Assembly (NCBI GenBank): GCA_021527695.1
Contig: JAKFAO010000005.1
Coordinates: forward strand, 992,001-1,056,000
DNA length: 64,000 bases
Direction: 5' to 3'
Source: Naematelia aurantialba
Lineage: Eukaryota > Basidiomycota > Tremellomycetes > Tremellales > Naemateliaceae
The position numbers were made by a program, and so were the translations under genes. Positions within the stretch are counted from its first letter, which is position 1. Every line of letters begins with the position of its first letter. Shown one piece after another: positions 11,686-21,295 of this stretch. Below the pieces are notes generated by a model. That model was not told where the DNA came from, did no database searches, and saw only the letters and a program-made list of their open reading frames with translations.

Positions 11686-12561
11686 TCAATCCGAGTCGAG
11701 CTGCATGCCGTCGTCGACATCCTCGACCCACTGCTGATTGCCTTTGGGAGCAACCTCGTCCTGCCATTTACCAAAGTAGTCTCTGCAGCTGTACCCCTCT
11801 CTGTCTCGGTCGGTCCTAGAGCTGAGCGATGCTTGTAGTTGGGCGAATTGGAGCTTCGGGTGGTGCAGGAACCCCGACTGCGGGTGCGGGTGTTGGTGTT
11901 GGTATTGGTGTTGGTGTTGGTGTTGGTGTTGGTGTTGGTGCTGGTGTTGGAGCTGGTGTTGGTGCTGGGTGTGATGAAGGTGCTGTTGTTGGTGCTGGTG
12001 CTGTTGGCGCTGCTGATGCTGGTGTTGTGGAGGGTGCTGGGGGTGCAACACTGGACTACTCGGCGGAGCGTCTGGCAGCGGCCGCGCGAGGGGGACGAAG
12101 AACGCGTGAAAGCCCTTTGCCCGATCGACCTTTGCCTCGAGCGCCAGCTGGACTGCCTTGTGTTTACTCGTCTTGCTCGCCGACAGCTTCTTGGTGCCGG
12201 CTTTTGGCCGTGGACACGCGGGTCCAGACGCCGTCGGCGTCGCCGTTGCAGAGTCTGGGGCGAAGGTCGCGGGAGAGGTGGCGACGTAAGGGGTGATGGG
12301 TACGGACCGCGGGGTGGCAGGGTACGCTGAGGACGCGGAGTTTGTCGTAGAGGACGAGGCGAGGAGAGGGAGCGTCGCGCCGGCGAGCGTGTGCGGGAGT
12401 GTATGTGTATGTGTGTGCGCGTGGCCGTGGCCGTGTGGATAAGAGTGCGGAGGGGCGTGGGGGTGAGGATGGTGGGTGTGGGGATGGGGGTGAGGCGTGT
12501 ACGGGAAGGCTGGGGATGACCGTGGCGGCGGTGCAAGCATCGTGGGTGGGTCGTTCGCCAT
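11686..12561 (-). CDS. His/Gln-repeat protein, function unknown
   Basis: A 291-residue single-exon ORF with an ATG at 12561. I do not recognise it. The N-terminal third is Pro/His-rich, with clusters such as HPHPHTHHPHPHAPP. A more ordinary segment follows (about 115-160, Lys/Ala-rich, including KAVQLALEAKVDRAKGF). Then comes a long His-Gln repeat encoded by a GGTGTT-type microsatellite. The C-terminus (about 250-291) is non-repetitive and acidic and contains RDYFGKWQDE. The ordinary segments at both sides of the repeat argue for a real protein. Such His-rich tracts can bind metal or drive nuclear-speckle targeting, but that is speculation. Upstream exons are possible. Confidence 0.5.
   Translation of the reverse strand: MANDPPTMLAPPPRSSPAFPYTPHPHPHTHHPHPHAPPHSYPHGHGHAHTHTHTLPHTLAGATLPLLASSSTTNSASSAYPATPRSVPITPYVATSPATFAPDSATATPTASGPACPRPKAGTKKLSASKTSKHKAVQLALEAKVDRAKGFHAFFVPLARPLPDAPPSSPVLHPQHPPQHQHQQRQQHQHQQQHLHHTQHQHQLQHQHQHQHQHQHQHQYQHQHPHPQSGFLHHPKLQFAQLQASLSSRTDRDREGYSCRDYFGKWQDEVAPKGNQQWVEDVDDGMQLDSD
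11883..12010. repeat. GGTGTT-type microsatellite inside the His-rich ORF
   Basis: Imperfect hexanucleotide array, GGTGTT with GGTGCT and GGTATT variants. On the minus strand it encodes alternating His and Gln. Confidence 0.9.
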
Positions 12562-13469
12562 CCGGCGGGCGAGTCGGGTCGAGGGGGTGGTGCGAGGAAG
12601 CTGGGACAGTCAGCGGCGACGTTGCAAAGCTGCAGCGCGGACACGAGGCAGGGATGAGCACAAGAGAGTCGGCAGCGACGAGCGCCAGTGGTACGCAGGA
12701 ACGAGTACAGAGTGGGCACGAAGGAGCACAAGTCGCGTTGACCTACTCACTCAAGACGAGCCGACGTGGTCAGGAGGACAGGTCGACTGGCTTTGATGGT
12801 CTCGTCAAGACGAGATTGGACTAGTGATGTGCCAGGCAGGCTCAAGCAAGAAGACTGTCGAATCTGTCGAGATCGCGACCTTTAGACTCGTAGTCGTCGA
12901 GGCAGGCTACAGTGGTGTCGATGCGCAAGAGCAAGTACAAGTCCAGTCGTACAAGACGTCCAGTACAGGCCGTTCTTTTTGGGGAGTGTATGCGAAACTA
13001 TCGCAAATCAAACTGTGGACTGGGAAAGCTGCCCGCCGCTGCTGTTTCACGACCAGCTGCCCCAACTGCCCCGACGCCGACGACCACCAGCCACAGCCGC
13101 TGGATTTTATTCTCCTCTTTCCTGCTGCTGCTCCTCCGCCGTCGCGCGGGGGTCGTGCGGTGTGTTGCCTTGGCTTGACTGTGAATCCTGAATGGCCAGG
13201 GAAACGTGCTGGTTGTCCCAGAGCGCCAGCAGCGGGGAGTTGTGCTTGGAAAAAAATATTTCAGGGAGCGGCGCAGGGAATTACGTCGACTCGTAGGTGG
13301 CGGCACTGTGGCGTGTCGAGGCTGAGGGTTGAGGGCTGAGGGCGAGGGCGGGCTGGGGGTGATATGCACTCGAGAGACAGACAGAGCAGGCGGATGCGGG
13401 AGTCCAGTTGCGAGTGGGAGTGCGGTGGGTGCGAAGTGATCGGGGTAGGGTGGAGTTGGTTGACGGGCG

Positions 13470-13508
13470 TCGGTGTCGGTGTTGGTGTTGGTGTCGGTGT
13501 TGGTGTCG
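13470..13508. repeat. GGTGTT/GGTGTC microsatellite
   Basis: Six or seven imperfect copies of a hexanucleotide, of the same type as the array inside the His-rich ORF 1.5 kb away. Confidence 0.85.
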
Positions 13509-13606
13509 GGCTGGAGCACGAGCGGGAAGACACGCTGGATAGAATCGCGACGTCGCCTTCGGTATACGAGCTCTTCGTTTGGTGGACCAAGAGGATGTTC
13601 TGGCAT

Positions 13607-13648
13607 CAGAACCAGAACAGAACCAGAACCAGAACCCGATCCAGAACC
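13607..13648. repeat. CAGAAC hexanucleotide repeat
   Basis: Seven imperfect copies of CAGAAC/CAGAAC-C. Confidence 0.8.
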
Positions 13649-13799
13649 AAATTCCAGATGCAGATGCAGATACCGACGTAGAGACAGAGACAGACAGCAG
13701 ACGCCGGAGAAGGACACTCTGCACTTGTCCACTAGTCCAGTACACGGCCCCATCACCCCACCCCGCCAACCACACTCCGCTCTGCCGTTCCCCTCGGTC

Positions 13800-13863
13800 T
13801 TTGGTCTCGTGTCTCTGGTCTTCTGGTCTCTGGTCTCATGTCTCTGGTCTTCTGGTCTTCTGG
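13800..13863. repeat. TCTGGTCT-type repeat
   Basis: Imperfect array built on TCTGGTC words with TTCTGG and TCATG variants. Confidence 0.8.
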
Positions 13864-14064
13864 GCTTCGATTCCCCGTCGCCGCTCCGCGCACCCTCGTC
13901 TCTGCCTCCGACGGAGCGTGGTGCTGCTGTGCTGGGGCTGGTGCTGGTGTTGATATGATGACGCTGACGCTGACGCGAGGGGAGCACAATGGAGCAGCGT
14001 CGCCGCTGACCAATCCGCGGGGTTGTCGGACGAGCCGTAAAGGAACGACACGAATACGCTCGAT

Positions 14065-14127
14065 CTGGAGCTGGGGCTGGAGCTGGAGCTGGAGTTGGAG
14101 CTGGAGCTGGAGTTGGAGTTGGAGCTG
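14065..14127. repeat. GGAGCT/GGAGTT hexanucleotide repeat
   Basis: About ten imperfect copies of GGAGCT. Confidence 0.85.
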
Positions 14128-14220
14128 GGTCGGGACCGTCCAGCTCAGCAGGCTAGCGGCGACTTCAGCGACAAGCAGCGTCAAAGGGTGGAAGCGCGGC
14201 GACCAGCCCGCGACGCTCGT

Positions 14221-14331
14221 ATCGATCTATCTCCTCTGTCTCTATCTGTCTCTATCTCTATCTATCTATCTCTATCTCTAACTATCTCTAACTATCTCTA
14301 ACTACCTCTATCTATCTCTACCCTATCTCTC
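14221..14331. repeat. TCTATC/TCTAAC microsatellite
   Basis: About 110 nt of TCTATC, TCTATCTA and TCTAACTA units. Confidence 0.9.
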
Positions 14332-14580
14332 ATGGACAAGATCCGAACACCGCCGAGGCGACTTCGACACCCCACTCAGTCCGGACGACTTCCAAGAACC
14401 GAAACAATGCCATGCAAGGATGTTGTTCTAGGCCTACAAGCACGTACAAACCAACTCGGCTCGATGGGTATCTGCTCTACCTTTGTGACTGGTAACACGG
14501 CAAGAATCCAAGAATAGATCCACTCCACTCCACTCACTCCACTCCACTCCCCTCCACTTGTACGCGTCCGTCTGGGCGAC

Positions 14581-14670
14581 CTGGGCCCGAGAGGGAGATG
14601 AGTACATGGGCCCGGGAGGGAGATGAGTACCTGGGCCCGGGAGACGAGTACCTGGGCCCGGGAGGGAGAA
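14581..14670. repeat. 25-nt minisatellite
   Basis: Four tandem units starting CTGGGCCCG or ATGGGCCCG and ending GAGTAC at 14581, 14606, 14631 and 14651. The third is a 20-nt shortened copy. Confidence 0.85.
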
Positions 14671-14904
14671 GGCGCGAGAGTGGTCTCGTCGCGTAGTCAT
14701 GCGTCTTGTGTCCTTGGTTCCTATCTCGTCTATTATACCGTCTTATTATACCCTTGAAGCGACGACGGTGAAAGAGCTGAAACTCAACACATCCCCCAAA
14801 CGTCGGAGCACCCACACACACCCGACTTGTCGGCACGCCGACATATCCCCCAAACGCGGAGCACCGACACTCCCAACTCCCAACTTATCGAAACAGACCC
14901 AGGG

Positions 14905-17900
14905 CTAGGCCGTGTCGGGGACCCGGCCGACTTGGCGGAGCGCCTCTTCCTGCTTGACGTGCGCCCTGACCTGCCGCTCCATCTCGGCGTTGATCCCCCA
15001 AACCCACCTGTCTCTCTCGAGCTGATTCCGTCAGCGCTGCATCACCTACGCCGCTCTCCCTCCTGCCTCCTCCCTCCGCTCCTCCCTCCGCTCCTCCCTC
15101 CTCCCTCCTCCCTCCTCCCTCCTGCCTCCTCCCTCCTCCCTCCTCCACTCCCTGCTCCTCCCCTCTCCTCCCGATTCCGTCTCCACTCCACGCCGAGGAC
15201 CCGTTGAAGACACGCCGACTCACCTTTGACCGGGCACGAAAGATGAGCAGCGCCGGCGGCGAGGTGCTCAGGCCTGGCGGCAGAAACTCGACATCGGGCT
15301 CCTGCTCCCAGGGCTGCGTGCGCCGCTTGCCCCACACCGACGTGCGTACCGGCAGCCGCACGCAAAACGTCGTATCCTCCGCGCCGTCGGAACTCTGCAG
15401 GCCGTCCTGGTACACCCTCGCCGTATTGGAGAACCCGCCCTCATTCACGCTCTCGTGCAGCTCGTCCTGCGCCAGCATGCCAGAGTACGCCTGCTCTCAG
15501 CGGGGTCAGTGGACGGTGACTCACATAGGCTCCAAAGAGGGGGTACTTGTTCTTGCGCGGGAGGAACGGATCGGAGCCGACTTTGAATGCGACCAGACAC
15601 CCGCCAGTGAGGACCATGTATCGAGATCTATACACCTCAGCAATGTCACACCATTAATGCCCAGTCTGGAATCAGAGCTCAGAGCTCACTTGAATTTGTT
15701 GTACTTGCCCTGTTTGAAGTACAGACGGCCGGCCATGGTGAGGGACCGGCAGCCTTTGAGCGCACACCAGTCCCAGATGTCAGCGAGGATCTGGTCCGAC
15801 TGCTCGCCCAGCTCGGTGCCGGCGAAGGGATCGGCGCGGGAATTCAGCGCAATCGCGTCCATGCGTATCCGCGCGCTGGATATGAGTTTCGTACATGCAT
15901 TAGAGGGTGAGTGTGAGATAGAGTGTGAAGTAGAGTATGAGATAGAGTGTGACTCACTCCACCCGATGTCTCAGTTTCCAGTAGGCTATCAGGGCTTCAA
16001 GGCGCTCAACCCACTCTTTGGCGACTTCCGGCGAGTTGGCTTCGAGCCGGATGTTCCCCGACGGCAGCGAGACGTCAAAGCACCGTTCGCGCCTGCTGGG
16101 CTCGGCGGGATCGCTTCCATCGTTCTGCGGCGCCTCGGCGCCGGCGGACGGAGCCGCCGGACTCGCGCTTCCGCACAGCCTGACCTGTGTGACGCTGCGC
16201 AGATCAAAGCATCCCGCGCACCGCTCGACGAAACTAGCCATGCGCCTGTGCTCGCTCGACTGAAACGCCATAAACACGTCGTGGAAGATATCCATAGGCG
16301 TGCTGCCCTGTTTCGCCGGCTTGACGGGCGGGCTCGCGTGGCTCTTCTCGGCAATGAAGATATTGCCGTCGTGCGTCGCCGCGTAGATGTCCTGCTTGGA
16401 CGCGGCCGCGGCCGCCGATTTATGGCGCACCAGGTAGCCCTCGATTCCAGGCGGCTCGTCGAGAAACGTCCCGTCTTCCAGCCGGAGCACGCGGGGCTGG
16501 TGCCGCGCCGGCCGGAGTTGCAGCGCCTGGATCCCCTCATGCTGCGGACCATGAGCGCTGGGCTCTGGCGTCTGGCGCAGGTTGGGAACGGGAGGGGAGG
16601 GGGTAGACTCACCGATGCACGCGCGACGCCAGCGAGGACGCTCCAGTCCCGCGGCCGACCCTGGACAGTCGTGCCGTGCGCGAGCCAGTCGAGTGAGCCG
16701 TCCACGCCCTTCCATGCCAGTTCCAGGTCGAGCTCCTCGGCCCGCTCGCTCCGGTTCGCCAGCAGGCTGCCGAGGTCCACGGCCTCGCCAATCATCTCCC
16801 AGCACGTCTGGATCAGCGTCGCCGGGCTGAGATCGTGGCGAGTGCGCTCGTCTTCCTCGGGGATCAGGAGGCGTACCGACGTAGACAGGGAGGGCACGAC
16901 GATGTCGAGGCGGGTGGGCAGCTCGCCACCCAGCTCCCGCCATAGTTCCCAGTACCAGTCGAGGGCGCGTGAGCGCTCGGCGACCTTGAGGATGAAGACG
17001 TGGCTGCCCTTACGGGCGCGCTTGAGCCAGCTGGCCTGGCGCGAGTGTTTCACCCGGTCCTTCATCGCGCCATAGCGAGTCGAGTTGGACCGGAGGAGAC
17101 GCTCGACGTCCTCGCCCAGCCGAGACGCAACGGTCGTGAGCGACAGGGTCATGTCCGTCAGGTTGAAGATGCTGAGCGAGGTGCGCGTCGGCGCGAGGGG
17201 AATGACAAAACACAGCCGCTTGCCTGCCCACCGCTCGCGCAGGGGCATGCGCTACGAGCAAGTTCAGCAGTGTAGTATAATAGACGGTAGGCGAGGCATA
17301 CCCAGTCAGAGTACAGCTCGATGCGGCCCTTGCGCCAGATCACAATGTACTCCTCCATCGGATCCATGCGGACACAGGGCTTGCGTCGCTGAAACGCCTC
17401 GTCGAAAGTTGCAATGCTCTCTTCGCGGTGATACGCGACGCGCACCAGCATACGGTCTGCAGTCAGCAACGAAAGCTACACTGCGGCTCACCTCGCATCA
17501 AGATGCCGCCGACGCCGGGCTCGTCTTCCTCCCACTCTTCCTGGTCTTCCAGTGCTTCTGCAACTGCCTGGTGGCTTGTTCCGGCGGCGTCATCGCCTTC
17601 GCGCGCCAGGACATCTCCAGGATCGGCGGGGCGCTGGTTCCCCTTGAGCGGCGGGTCGCTGTCGAGATCAGGGGTGGGGGAGTGCTGCACTGGGTCCAAG
17701 GGGAACTGCACCGACTTGGGTGCTCCTGTCCCTGAGCGTGATGTACCCGACCTGCGGCGCAGTGCCGAATGAAGACGAGTCTTGAATGCCGGTGCAGTCT
17801 TGACCGTGTGATCGTCGTGGGCAACTTGGTCGTTCTCGCTCTCGTCATCTGACAAACCGGGGAGAAGAGGCTGCATCGAGGACGTCTGCGACGCTCTTGG

Positions 17901-18593
17901 CTCGGCCGGGCCGGACAGCGTGCGCGTAGATGGGGGATGAGCAGAGAGGGTAGACCTCGAGCTGGACGCAAAGTGTGTTTTGGCCGTCACAAATGTCTCC
18001 TGCGTCGACCGTGGCTGATTTGGCGGCCGGCGCGGGGTGTTCGTGCCTTCTACCGCGACGATGGACGAGAAGAACTCGCGGCCGATATCAAAGCTCTCTC
18101 CTACCCAGACGTCTTTGCGCTTCTTGCGCTTGTGCCGGAACCCGCTGTTGGTGTCGCTGTCGTCCTCGTCCTCCAGGTTCAAGTCGAGGTCCACATGCTC
18201 CTCGAGCTCTTCGCCGTGCCTTCCCCGCCGGGGCACCTTGATCCGCCGTACAGCCCTTGCGACACGCCCGTGGTCGTACTCTGCGTTCTCCGCCCCACCT
18301 TCGTCGACGTTACCTCTGAGCCGGTGGATCGCGGCGGTGCGCAGGGCGCGTAGCCGCCGGCGGCGCTCGAGCACCTCGTCGGAATTCGCGACTGCCTCGG
18401 GCATGGGCCCGAGGAAGCGCCGGGGCAGGACATGCGTATCGACATGCGACGAAGACGCCACCACGGCAGGCGCGGGCTGGTGCGTGATGCTTGCTGAAGC
18501 GGTGTGGGCGGCCCCGTCGTGCGTGTCATTCGGGTTGGCCGGACGCACCATCGGCGCCGCGGACGTCGATGGCCCATGCGGGACGGCGGGCAT
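14905..18593 (-). CDS. SPO71: Spo71-like PH-domain protein
   Basis: In budding yeast Spo71 is a PH-domain protein that shapes the prospore membrane; S. pombe mug56 is related. Exons on the minus strand are 17492-18593, 17302-17456, 16613-17251, 15958-16571, 15690-15875, 15525-15627, 15224-15490 and 14905-15021, giving 1060 residues with all phases consistent. Residues 1-365 are low-complexity. From about 368 the protein reads RMLVRV, MEEYIVIWRKGRIELY and LCFVIPLAPTRTSLSIFNL, then VFILKVAERSRALDWYWELW, the beta-rich core I associate with this family. The C-terminal half has a second PH-like region starting YMVLTGGCLVAFK and ending in the helix RDRWVWGINAEMERQV. The last intron (15022-15223) is filled with a purine repeat. 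A PH protein is firm; Spo71 orthology is probable. Confidence 0.7.
15054..15170. repeat. CCTCCT-type tract inside the last intron of the Spo71-like gene
   Basis: About 115 nt of CTCCCTCCT words (purine on the coding strand) lying wholly within intron 15022-15223. Confidence 0.9.
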
Positions 18594-19274
18594 CGCGCGC
18601 TGAGAGGGTGTTTATGTACTCGAAAGAGACATGGAGTGTTGTGTATAAGGTGTTGGTGGGAGAAATATGTGGTGACGCAACGGCGCAGTCACCCAACACA
18701 GGGTGATTTTGGATCTGCGGCAACACCGCGTGCTGACTCTTAAGACTTCTTGACTCTTTGACTTTACCCTTGGCACCTTGACTACCTGTAGCAGGAGCCA
18801 CATGCACAAAAGGCCACACAGGGCGGGAACACCTCCCACAAGGCGTACGTCGTTGCATCACGAGTCTGACGGAGACTTCTCGCCCGGAGACTTCTCGCCA
18901 AGAACCCAAGAACCCAACGGCATCTCCGTGTCGCCCTTTCTATGCTTCTATGCCAGTCTCATGTGCTAGCCGCTGGGACGCGGAGTCGGCTATCCGAGGC
19001 ATGGCGTGCAAGTCTGGCAGCATGGGGAGCAGGTCCACGTCCGAGAAAGATAAGTAGACAGGGCCCGGAACAGACACCCATCTGTGAGGACAGTGAGCGG
19101 AAAGTGGCGCAGGCTCAGCAAGACGCACGTCGTCGAGTGCGGCGAATGCCAGTCAGTGTATAGGACTTGGGACGTGACGAGTCGGTTTGGGTTGATATCT
19201 GACCCTCCCGGGCCAGTAGTAGTCGCGTCTGCGAGGCTGGCATATGGAGACACGGTCCAGTGCCGAGAGTGGAT

Positions 19275-19347
19275 ATCCTTCTTCGTCTCTTCTCTTTCCC
19301 TTCATCTTTCTTCCTTCCCTTCAGCGTTCCTCCTTCCCTTCGTATCC
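19275..19347. repeat. Polypyrimidine run
   Basis: About 70 nt of TTCC/TCTT words, nearly all pyrimidine on the plus strand. Confidence 0.8.
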
Positions 19348-20090
19348 TTTTGATTCGTGGCTCTCCGACCGTGCTGGATCGTTCCACCTAGGTCCAGGCT
19401 GAAGCCCGCGCTGACACTGTACGTCGACGTAGATGCATAGGCGGTACCCTCGTCCTTGACTGAGTGATCGCCTTGTGGGATGACCGCGGGCGTTGTCTAA
19501 ACCTGTGCAGCTCTTCGCTCATCCTCGGGCATCGAGACAGGCCATTGGATTCTGCGACCGGTTCCGCGACCACGAGAACGCGGCTCTATGCGTGACGGGG
19601 CGCCATGTCGTGCTACGACGTGACGCCGACCTCGGTGTCCACAGGTTATCGGCCGTACCCTGCCACACCTCATTTGCGACGCCTTATCTGCGACTCCTTA
19701 CGCCGTCCAATCCGTGGTGAGGACAACAAACCATAACGTCTGTCCGTCCTTGGCAGAACACCACTCAAAGGGGGCACCCTGCTGCTGTATCTCGCCGTTT
19801 GCACCGGCCAAGAGACTGAAGGGATCCGCAGGGTTAGCGCGCAGACGGCTTCTAGAAGCAGGGACTGCATCCACAGGTATTGCATCCACAGGCAGGTGCA
19901 CTAGTGGCTGGAAGCAGGAGATGGTGGTCTGGGATTGTTTGCGGCTAGTTGGAGAGGTCAAGACAGGCCAACGCCATGTCGTGTTTAGAGGGAGTGGAAT
20001 CCTGAAACACACCCCAGATTCAGAAGCCAAAGAGCGTTTCATCTCCCGGCAACAGTCATCAAACAGCGTACCACGATACCATCCTCCACA

Positions 20091-20139
20091 CAGATACAGA
20101 CACAGACAGACACAGACACAGACACAAAGACACAGACAC
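20091..20139. repeat. CAGACA microsatellite
   Basis: About eight imperfect CAGACA units. Confidence 0.85.
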
Positions 20140-20306
20140 GCCTTGCGTGAGATTTCTCAGTCACGCGTGCTCGCCCCAGGTACCGCAGAAGCATCGCTCA
20201 TCCACGACTCGGCGTCGCTCGTGCTTCTGGCGCTGTTGTCTGCTGCTTCGGCAACTTGTGCCAGCTTCTTTACCGGCAGTTTCGGGGATGCTGTCCGAAC
20301 GAGGGG

Positions 20307-20314
20307 TATATAAA
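20307..20314 (+). promoter_or_regulatory. TATA box
   Basis: TATATAAA in a GC-rich setting, the best TATA match in the window, pointing to a plus-strand transcript that starts near 20340. Confidence 0.45.
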
Positions 20315-20592
20315 GGGCGGGTGGGTGATGACTGAAACGCTCCACCACCATCAAATCTCTTTCTCTTGGCGTTGGTTTCGAAACACCGCTCGGCCTGCGT
20401 CGGTCATCATCATCGTCATCGCCATCGCCATCAACATCAGACAGCACAGCTTGCTTCAGCATAACAGCGGAGATACATCGCGAAGTCATCTCTACTATCG
20501 GTTTGCATAGTTGTCTTCACACAGCCGTCTTCTCGCTTTGGCACCACCGCTCTGCGCTCAGTGCCACCTCTAGCCTGGTGTCGACAAGTCAG

Positions 20593-20718
20593 CATGCCGC
20601 TCAACACGTCTGCACCAACCAACCCGGGCCGACCGGGCGACACGCCGTACCCCAAACCGTCTCGTCCCCTGCCCCCACTCACGCCAACCAGCGATGCCGG
20701 GGGGCGGTCACACGGCTG
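20593..20718 (+). CDS. Short Pro-rich ORF, possible small gene or first exon
   Basis: A 41-codon ORF beginning with an ATG 280 bp behind the TATA box at 20307. The peptide is Pro/Thr-rich and unrelated to anything I know. A GTGAGT donor at 20741 lies just past the stop, in another frame. It could be a first exon that I failed to splice, a short peptide, or chance. No CAAX box is present, so it is not a pheromone precursor as read. Confidence 0.2.
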
Positions 20719-21090
20719 AGTCCAGCACTCACCTCGGTGGACGGTGAGTCGCACCCCACGGGGAGTGGCTGGGTAGTGGGTAGTCGGTGGCAGTCGCTCA
20801 TACTCGTAGCACGCCACCCTGTTCATACCTCTGTCGATACGCTTGTCGATACATTCCATACGTGACATGTGGCATGTTGCGCGATACCTGGTTCCTCGTT
20901 GTCACTGTCACTGGCTGGCACCGTCAGAGTCACCACACCGTCAGTGTCACCGTCGCCGTCTCCTCACTGTCCATGCCGACTCCGACTATCTCTAGGCCCT
21001 CGAGTGGGAACATATACCCTGTCATGGCTTGTACCCACAGAACATGTGGACGGGCGGTGACGACGAAGCCCGAGGGCCAGGAAGCAGAGG

Positions 21091-21165
21091 GATCAAAGGG
21101 TCAAAGGTGGTAAAGGACGTAAGGATGTAAGGAGGAAAGGACGTAAGGTTGTAAGGAGGTAAAGA
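21091..21165. repeat. GTAAGGA-rich array
   Basis: Imperfect copies of AAAGGACGTAAGGATGTAAGGAGG, about 30 nt per unit. Confidence 0.8.
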
Positions 21166-21295
21166 ATGTGCGGCAATGGGGAGAAGTGAAGAAGCGTGAT
21201 GGTGATATGCATTTGTTTTGTCCCTGCAAGCGATACATGCGCGCGTGTCCAACGTCACCCACGAACACCATTCCTGCCATACAAGATTGTCCACG

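Larger units (their letters stand above)
12562..14904. other. Microsatellite-rich gene desert
   Basis: About 2.3 kb upstream of the His-rich gene and downstream of the Spo71-like gene. It is a patchwork of short tandem repeats of different unit. The longest minus-strand ORF here (12998-13987) is mostly translated repeat, so I do not call it a gene. I see no tRNA. Confidence 0.5.
18594..21295. other. 2.7-kb intergenic region with repeats and a TATA box
   Basis: Upstream of the Spo71-like gene and downstream of the type I membrane-protein gene. It contains a pyrimidine run (19275-19347), CAGACA repeats (20091-20139), a TATA box (20307) with a short ORF behind it, and a GTAAGGA-rich array (21091-21165). 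No other gene is supported. Confidence 0.5.

Noticed and set aside
12998..13987. A 329-codon minus-strand ORF in the repeat desert
   Set aside because: Most of it is translated microsatellite (Gly-Ser, Asp-Thr and Arg-rich runs), starts are ambiguous and no domain or conserved segment is visible.
15204..17075. A 623-codon plus-strand ORF, one of the longest in the window
   Set aside because: It lies antisense to the Spo71-like gene, whose eight exons close in phase and carry recognisable PH-region motifs. The long antisense frame follows from GC-rich codon use.
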